The position numbers were made by a program, and so were the translations under genes. Below are positions 57,337 to 64,000 of a DNA stretch of 64,000 nucleotides, piece by piece. Numbering within the stretch: position 1 is the first letter of the stretch; each line of letters opens with the position of its first letter. The notes below the pieces were generated by a model. That model had not been told where the DNA came from. It saw only the letters and a program-made list of their open reading frames with translations, and made no database searches. The DNA is from Ectobius pallidus (Eukaryota; Arthropoda; Insecta; Blattodea; Ectobiidae), in the NCBI GenBank assembly GCA_964059195.1, contig CAXKWD010000003.1, positions 199,974,174-200,038,173 of the forward strand. The letters run 5' to 3'.

Positions 57337-60300
57337 ATGGAGGAGAAATTAATCGAAGCAGTGCGAGCAAGAAAGATTTTATATGATACGTCCCATGCTG
57401 ATTACTTGAAAGCAAAATTAAAACAACAGATTTGGGACGAAATTTCTAAGGAAATTGGATTGAAATGTGGTAAGTTTTTATAATTTTGTTTACGTAAACA
57501 ATATTAATTAATTATGAGGGTACAAGGGAAATCGGTAGTAGTCCGTGTTATTTGACTTTGAGGTAGTAATGCCTTCTAGTAAATTTGTAATGCTGGAATT
57601 AGTTTAGGGATAAAGCGGCAATATTATAGGTAAAATAAATTATATAAAGGATCGTATTCCATGCAGTTGTAGAGGTGACATATTGATGTCCGCTCTTCTC
57701 TTCAACTCATCATATTTATTGTTTATCAGTTTGTTTTTATGGTCTTTACAATCAAAAGCGTTTCTTGCACTAATTTCAATACAATGTGTTCAATTTGTTG
57801 TTCTATAAATGCCTCTTTTTTTACCACTGCCGTTTTCCGCTGTACCCTTTATCTGTTTTAGAAAACATTTTATATACAGTAGACTTTCTGCGAAGATAAT
57901 ATATATATATATATATATATACTAAACAGATATGTTATGTCATAACTAGTATGAACTGGAATAATGCATGACAAGAATTAATTAGTTGGGAAGTTTCAGA
58001 TTTGTAAGTAAAAATAAAATGAAGACATATTCTTGGAATGTATTTTCAACGTTTATAAATGTTTTATAATTATGTACAGTAAAATAAATACATTTCTCCA
58101 TGTTAAGGAACAGACGATTTCAAATGATACATTATCTCAGAATGATTTTATTTACTACGAACTACTAATTAGTTCCATCACTTTATCATGATTAACTTTT
58201 TCACGATTTTCCGTTCAGAGTTGGGGTTTAAACCTTTCCTTAAAGAAACTTAGTATCTAACCGGAATTCGAAAAGTAACTTTAATTGAAATTTCAATGCT
58301 TGAGAAAAGAAATGGTGTTACAGTGACGTTACAAAATAAGAAACATTAGACAACATAAGCTATTACATTTATTAAAAAGTATATATGTATTATGTCTTAA
58401 AGATGAATTTTTATATCGTCATTTTTATGAGACATAGGATCCGAGGCACCTTATGATTGGAACTAAGTAAGGTTGATGTGGCGATGAGTCATCGTACTGG
58501 ATACAGTCTCGTTGAAGACACAAAGAAAAACTTGTTACCGCTTTAGGTAAAACCGTTGCTTCTTGTATGACGGTAGCTCAATCCCTGATTTCGAAAGTTA
58601 TTTGAAACTTTAAAGTTTATAGAGGACAATTTTGGGTGTGTAAACAGAAGTTATGCAGTGTTTTGATACCAAATAGTGGGCTAAAAGCGATGCGTTACAT
58701 AAATTTAAAAACATACAACAAATATCGTACTAGCAGTCGAAATATTTATATGCACCATTAACATCCTTGCGATGTCGAATGAACGTTCTTAAAGTAAAAA
58801 AACTGTTTAAGTGATGGCTTTAGGAATCTTCGCTTGTATTTCGTTATTTATTTTAAAGCCTGCAACGGATACGAAGAGAATGTAACCCAACATAACCAGA
58901 CTGTACCACCTTTGTTGGCATCCGCAGTATGTTCCAGTGCCGTGTATGCAAAACTAGTTATAGTAAATGCTTGAGTACTAAAGTACCTCGGATCGTATAT
59001 CTGCTTAATATATATAGCCTATTCTCAGTACTTTCCATTCAACACGCAATCTCTCTGCCAAGGAACTGATCCTCCGGGTGAATTAAAGTATTCAGTGAAG
59101 GTTTGACGAATTCTCAAAGCCTGAGATCCACTTCGAGCATTGGTTTCATGCAGTGGTCGTAATTGGTACTGTGGCATATCCTGTTCGGTGATTTCACCTC
59201 CAGTTTGCAAAACTGCAGACTTTCTCAAATAATTGTGCAGTACGCAAGATGCTTTTACAATTTTTACTACAGTGCTTACTTTACATTCAAAAGGAGCACG
59301 AAAAACACGAAAACGCGAAGCAAGAATACCAAAAGAGCATTCCACAACTTGCCTAGCCCGCGAAAGTCTGTAATTAAATACTTTGTTTTCATAGTTGTCT
59401 GTGACACTTCGCTTTGGGTATGGCCGCATCAAATTTTCAGATAAAGGAAAAGCTTCATCTCCTACAAAAACGTATGGAATGGGATCAACGATTGTAGGAA
59501 TCAGAGAAGAGGGTGAGAGATGTAAAGATTGATTCTTCATCTTTTTTGCGAAAACGCTGCTAGCAAAAGTGTTTCCATCGCTGAATCTTCCCATTGAGCC
59601 AACATCAATAGTGATAAATTTGTAGTCTGAATCAACAACGGCCATCAATACAAGGGAAAAGCTATGTTTATAATTAAAAAATGAGGATCCACTTTTCGAT
59701 GGCTTTTTTATTGTTACGTGTTTCCCGTCAATAGCTCCGACGCAATGTGGAAATTGCCATTTTTCTTCAAAGCCATGAGCAATTGACGCCCACTTTTCTG
59801 TTGTCGGTTCCGGCATATAAATCGATTGCATACGATCCCAAATAGCTTCTGCTACTTCTTTTACAATGTTCGATACTGTTCGATCACTCATCCTATAGCT
59901 GTATCCAATACTTTTGAAGCTGTTTCCTGAAGCTAGGTACCTACAACATACACAAATACAATACATTTGTAGAATATAGCTATATATATATATATATATA
60001 TACCCATACATAGCATAGGCCTACATTGTGTACATATGTAAACAATTCTTTGAAACCAAAATTTCATTACATGCACCATTATTTTAGGGACATTTATTTT
60101 GTAACGTTATTGAGAGACATCGTCACATTTAAAATATTTCATTCCTACGTAAAAAAAATTCACAGACATTTGTTATTTATACATTAATTGAGCGAATTTA
60201 CTCCACACGGTAACCGATTATGAAACTTTGTTGCAGGTTCTGAGGCGAAATCAGTGTGGGAGAAATTAAGGCATTCTTTGAGGGATGCACTCAGAAGGCA

Positions 60301-61123
60301 AAACAAATGTGTGAAAAGTGGCGCTGCAGCAACTACATCTAAACCTTGGAAATTTCAAACAGAAATGGGATTTCTTCAGCCTTACATGGCGAACAGGAAA
60401 AGGGAGACGAATTTGGCTGACGATACCGATGAGGATTCAACCACACAAAAACAAGAACAACTCGAATGTGAAGATACCCAGGAAGAAGACAGTGTGGTGG
60501 AACCAGTAAGCGAGGAGCGTATAGATGAAGATGGGACACCTGGGACAGCCACAGTCCTTCCACGGCAGACTTGGGAAGAACAAACACAAAAGAGAAGTCT
60601 TGACCTTCCTGGTTCTTCAAGGGAAAATGCATCTACACCACGAAAGAAGCCAATAAAAATGAAAGACAGTGTTGCAATATTGCTCAAACAATCCATTGAA
60701 AACCGGGAAAGAAGAGCAGCGGAAAGAACAGCAGAGAGAGCAGGGCTATTGGATAGGATCCACCCTCCAAGCGACCCTTTGTATCATTTTTTTATGTCCA
60801 TGTATGAAACGACAAAAGGAATGCCGCTGTCGTCGCAACACGTGGTAAAAAACCAAATATACAAAGCTGTGACAGATATGGAAGGGGCTTTACTAAACAT
60901 ACCACAAGCACACACATTTCAACCATCCCAATTTAATCCATGCCATTTTCAGCACCAGAACGATGGCCTCTGTGACTATCAACGCTCTACGTCTACGCCA
61001 CTTTCTTGTAATTCTGATATTTCATCTCAAGCAGAAACAACCATTCAGAATGTTCCAGAAGGCCGAGAAGAAAGAGACACCACAGGCCTATGTAATTTTA
61101 TAAGTACTTTTTCAGAAAACTAA
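57337..61123 (+). CDS. MADF-BESS DNA-binding protein of the Harbinger element (two exons: 57337-57469, 60237-61123)
   Basis: Accessory protein, 339 residues predicted. In this superfamily a MADF/Myb-like partner binds element ends and helps the transposase enter the nucleus and act. The start ATG at 57337 has an ideal context (ccaccATGG). Exon 1 ends at a consensus donor (gtaagt, 57470) after 44 codons plus one base. The acceptor ttgcag (to 60236) restores frame. The MADF domain spans residues about 4-95 (LIEAVRARKILYDTSHADY; W at 33, 52 and near 82), an acidic middle is at about 100-160, a basic stretch is near 180-215, and a BESS-like motif is at about 223-262 (DPLYHFFMSMYE onward). A polyadenylation signal lies at 61327. 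The 2.8-kb intron holds the transposase's second exon. No stops or frame breaks. Confidence 0.88.
57470..59024. other. Intron-only part of the Harbinger element
   Basis: AT-rich, with a TA microsatellite at 57897-57920. No further gene seen. Confidence 0.6.
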
Positions 61124-61802
61124 TTTGTTTCTATTGCCTTTCATTTTCATAAGTTTTGCTGTTTAATTTTTGTTATTATCATTATTTCCGTTATTTCAAT
61201 AATTTCTTATATGTAACAATTTTGTCTGTTACTTGATATTTTGTAATGACAATAATGAATTGATTTAAGTAAGTATGTATTGATTTATTCTTTGGAACAC
61301 TATTTAATTTTTGCATAAGAAAACACAATAAATTATGCTATTTTATTAAACGTGCCTTTGCTGTTCTTCTTGGCGTTTAATAAAATAACATTATTTATTA
61401 GATTGCTGATTCTAAGTGTTGGCAACATTAAATCCAAAAAGATATAACATGTTTTAAATTTATAAAAAATTAATAAATTTCTCACCTTAAAAATACGGCT
61501 AGTTTTTCTTCAGTTCCAATAGATCTTGACGCATTGCATCCTTCTGCATCTATTGACTCCTTGATGAATCCATGCAATTCAGAAAACTGTTCACGGGTTA
61601 CACGGTAATAGTTCCTAAATTTTTCATTAGAAAATTCGTCCTTAAGGATGAATTCTCCGTGTGTCTTTCTATTCTTTAAATAATTACTTTTTGGAAGCTT
61701 TTCGTGTAATGTTGAAATTACTTGTTCTTCGAGTTCGAGTTCATCTGACTCTGATTCTGAACTTAGTACTGATTCAATGTACATGGCAGCCATCGCGCAC
61801 AT
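59025..61802 (-). CDS. PIF/Harbinger DDE transposase (two exons: 61802-61486, 59940-59025)
   Basis: Nuclear DNA transposase, 410 residues predicted. Exon 1 (105 codons plus two bases) ends at a gtgaga donor. Exon 2 begins after ttgtag at 59940, giving FLRYLASGNSFKSIGYSYR across the junction, the typical Harbinger join. The catalytic acids fit D at about 177 (GAIDGKHV), D at about 267 (VGDEAFPL) and E at about 306 (RQVVECSFG). A conserved CVLHNYLR lies near 338. The N-terminus has an acidic Ser-rich start and then an HTH-like YYRVTREQFSELHGF. Start could be 61802 or the better-context ATG at 61793. Intron 61485-59941 contains MADF exon 2. An AATAAA (minus strand) lies near 58850. The frame is intact, so the gene may be functional. 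Confidence 0.9.
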
Positions 61803-62206
61803 TGCTCACTGTCTCGTAAACACGCAGTTGTGATAGAACTGCTTCCCAACTTTCGCTCTCCCTGCGCGCAGTTGATTGAATCGTGCTTCCCGTCGTCACT
61901 CTGCGTCACCTCACCTCACCAAACTGCGTCTCAACTTGCGCCCGGCCTTAGTGTACCGCTCACGATGGCACGAGAGATCTGGCGCCACTGCCATGTACCG
62001 CTATCTCCCCTCTTTCAAACGAGCCATTGCTGCAGCCGCTGAACCTTTTATTGTCCGAGATAGAGCTGTTTGAAATTGATCTCCCGATTTCCGTCCCCGC
62101 AAAGTGCGGCCTCCACGAACCCATCTCGCACAAACCTTATGGAACATCAATTTGTCACTCAAAATGGTCTGTATGGAACCTTTAGTAATGTCAGGAAGCT
62201 GAGGTG

Positions 62207-62329
62207 GAGCAGGTTGTGCGCCAATTCCTTGCATCGCAGGGCACCGAGTTTTACCACAGTGGGTTCTTCAAACTGATCGCACGCTACGACAAATGTCTCA
62301 ATGTCGCTGGCGACTATGTCGAAAAATAG
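62207..62329 (+). pseudogene. Mariner transposase C-terminal remnant
   Basis: Encodes EFYHSGFFKLIARYDKCLN then GDYVEK and TAG at 62327-62329. Equivalent to the C-terminus in 42756-43088. Confidence 0.8.
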
Positions 62330-63448
62330 TGCACGGTGTATAGGTCATGCTGCCGTGCTGTATTGCTTTTGGGTCAATAAAGTGTCCGTGTGACAAACTG
62401 ACGAAACTTACTTTCGGAATACCCCTCGTATAATAGGTAGAGACTTGGAATCTTGACAGTACCTTCGTTTCATAATGTAAGTGCACACTAAGAAAGGAGT
62501 TTGCAAAATTTGTATTATGTATGCTAAAAAATCAAATCTTTTCGATGGGACGAAATGCCTTATTACAAAAGAATTAATCAAATACAAATCACATTGCATT
62601 TACAGTTCTCATGGCAACATTGTATTGTTGGCAGTGTTCACATGTAGCTTCGAAAGTGCATGATACGAGACTTGGACACATTGGAGAAGCTATCGATAGA
62701 ATTCATTGGTGTAAGTAAATAATGAAAAATGAAATCCACAAAAATAATGCACAATGCGATGCAGTCACATAACTTTCTCTACCCTGGACATAGAGAATAC
62801 AATTTTCTCACTTCACATTTTGATATAGAATAAGAGTTTATATTACAGGGACAGCATTTTGTGTTGTCTCAGCCTGAGTGTGCCAACGAGTATGCCATTT
62901 CGGAAGCCGTTAAAAAATTCTATCCACTGATACGTTATTCGTAGCTGTATGCTTTGTATTTATAGTTGCAAAATACGTATGTTTATCATAGGCCTTAAGC
63001 ATGTAAAAGGAGACAAAATAGGATGGAACATTTTTAGTCCTATGCGCGCATTATACTATTATGTCCCAGGTTTTGGGGAGGAAAGTATGAAAGTGGTATT
63101 GAATTTCTTTTTTATTTCAGCCTTGAAACTGTTGTATAGTAAAAAAAAAAAGAGAAAAATAAAATATTCCAAAAAGACAACACAATTGTATGTTACCGGA
63201 ATTTCTATTTCTTTTTTCATCCCTTACCAAGCTTTGTATGTAGAAGCAGTAGGTGCAAAATTCTACATCCTCCGTGAGCCATAAAAAGCTATATCAGGCG
63301 TTTTCTGAGGGAATAGTTTGAGTGTGATAAGTTCTTCCTCATTCTAACTACTTAAGTTATAAGGACCTAGAATTTGAAAATCGAAAGTCCTTCATAAGTT
63401 AATTTCGAATTACAAAATACAAAACCCAGGTGACGCCGGGCCTTTTAA

Positions 63449-64000
63449 TGCCAAAGTTCAAATGTTTTGAGGCGACCAAAAACCTTCCATAAGAAACACA
63501 CTAGCAATTGGAAAACAGTATTCAATTGTGAAATTAATTCAAGATGGCCTTGCTCGGTTGCTATCTTCATTTGTTTACGATTTTCAGAGATCTATCGACA
63601 GACGCTGAGAACGAATGCATATGCCTAAATGGGGAAGCATTGAATGATTTGTACGAAACGAATTATGTAGGTTTTTTGGGCTAGGGAACTCTAATCTGAA
63701 GTTTTTTTTTCTCCCGGGTGGCGAATTTGGTTCGTGAAATGTACATCGAAGCAAGGTTTTTAGTTTTTTTTTTAACTATCAATCGTTATAATAAAATTGT
63801 TTATGCACGATTTGGGCAAGGTTCATGAATCTATGGTTCATTTGAATCGTTTCATTTCGAATTTATATGCCCTTATGGGAACATAAGGTTCGTTCTGTTC
63901 ATTTAATTATTTGTATTATTAACGTTAAACAATATAATTAAGAATACAATTATGTAGTTCCTGCAATTTATGTAAAAAAGATACCAGTGTTAATAAGTAT
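63449..64000. other. Unannotated AT-rich end of window
   Basis: No gene or bounded repeat recognised. Confidence 0.5.

Larger units (their letters stand above)
56944..61947. mobile_element. Complete PIF/Harbinger DNA transposon, 5004 bp, TTA TSD
   Basis: Perfect 42-bp terminal inverted repeats beginning GGCCGGGCGCAAGTTGAGAC (56944-56985 and 61906-61947) are flanked by TTA (56941-56943, 61948-61950), the TWA target typical of this superfamily. It carries a DDE transposase (minus) and a MADF-BESS protein (plus), both with intact predicted reading frames. The element sits inside a mariner remnant. Confidence 0.95.
56745..62428 (+). mobile_element. Rearranged mariner element carrying a Harbinger element, TA TSD
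   Basis: Ends CGAGGGGTATTCCGAAAGTA and its inverse, flanked by TA (56743-56744, 62429-62430). Without the inner element only about 677 bases of mariner remain. These are the 5' part (56745-56943), a minus-strand internal piece (about 62080-62200, reading KLMFHKVCARWV) and the plus-strand C-terminus (62207-62329). It is thus deleted and internally inverted, and related to 42652-43339. Confidence 0.88.
56686..63448 (+). repeat. R3 copy split by the mariner/Harbinger nest
   Basis: The R3 start (56686-56744, to 'agcctaaacta') continues exactly at 62429 ('taataggtagagacttggaa') and runs to the GC-rich end at about 63448. This gives a clean pre-insertion reference for the mariner. Confidence 0.85.

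Noticed and set aside
56627..57415. Minus-strand frames up to 162 codons at the left end of the Harbinger/mariner nest
   Set aside because: They cross three element boundaries and the tandem duplication, and the GC-rich terminus simply lacks stops.
60318..60696. Frames opposite or shifted within MADF exon 2
   Set aside because: Shadows of the real coding frame, whose MADF and BESS motifs settle the choice.
1..64000. CRISPR array, operons, bacterial or phage genes
   Set aside because: None of the repeats are short, regularly spaced and separated by unique spacers; all coding content is eukaryotic transposon-type.

Overview
The window looks like repeat-dominated intergenic or intronic DNA from a large, AT-rich insect genome. 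The evidence is split genes with GT-AG introns, several tRNA-derived SINE families with target-site duplications (TSDs), mariner, hAT and PIF/Harbinger DNA transposons, LINE debris, a Ty3/gypsy retrotransposon and many simple repeats. The SINE repertoire fits a cockroach or termite relative (Blattodea). That placement is an inference from familiarity, not a database match. There are no bacterial features and no CRISPR. I find no convincing multi-exon host gene. The best host-like coding pieces are an HMG-box-like terminal exon (49007-49216) and a tiny Cys-rich candidate exon (29482-29530).

Layout. 1-14.5 kb: old repeats, namely a four-copy family (R1), a degraded LINE reverse transcriptase (RT) split by two TSD-flanked insertions, SINEs and microsatellites. 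14579-25679: a young, full-length Ty3/gypsy element with unusually long 3.0-kb LTRs that differ only by a 2-base homopolymer length change. It has a tRNA-Lys primer site, a gag with an N-terminal SAP-like segment, and a pol joined to gag in frame across one UGA that lies in a leaky STOP-CAR-YYA context. 26-56 kb: a mosaic of non-autonomous elements, many with exact boundaries and TSDs. These include hAT relatives, a 602-bp MITE in two copies with 8-bp TSDs, three palindromic mariner derivatives built from two transposase 3' ends, SINEs, a tRNA-like inverted composite and LINE fragments.

56.7-63.4 kb is the most interesting part, a four-level nest. A dispersed repeat (R3) was entered by a mariner element (56745-62428, TA TSD). 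That mariner was entered by a complete 5004-bp PIF/Harbinger element (56944-61947, 42-bp perfect terminal inverted repeats, TTA TSD). The Harbinger element carries two apparently intact genes: a DDE transposase (410 aa predicted, minus strand) and a MADF-BESS DNA-binding partner (339 aa predicted, plus strand). The two genes are interdigitated. Exon 2 of each lies inside the intron of the other, on the opposite strand, so their pre-mRNAs are complementary for at least 2.1 kb although no coding exons overlap.

How they would work together: in PIF/Harbinger elements the accessory DNA-binding protein and the transposase are normally both needed for transposition. Here each would be transcribed inward from its own terminal repeat.
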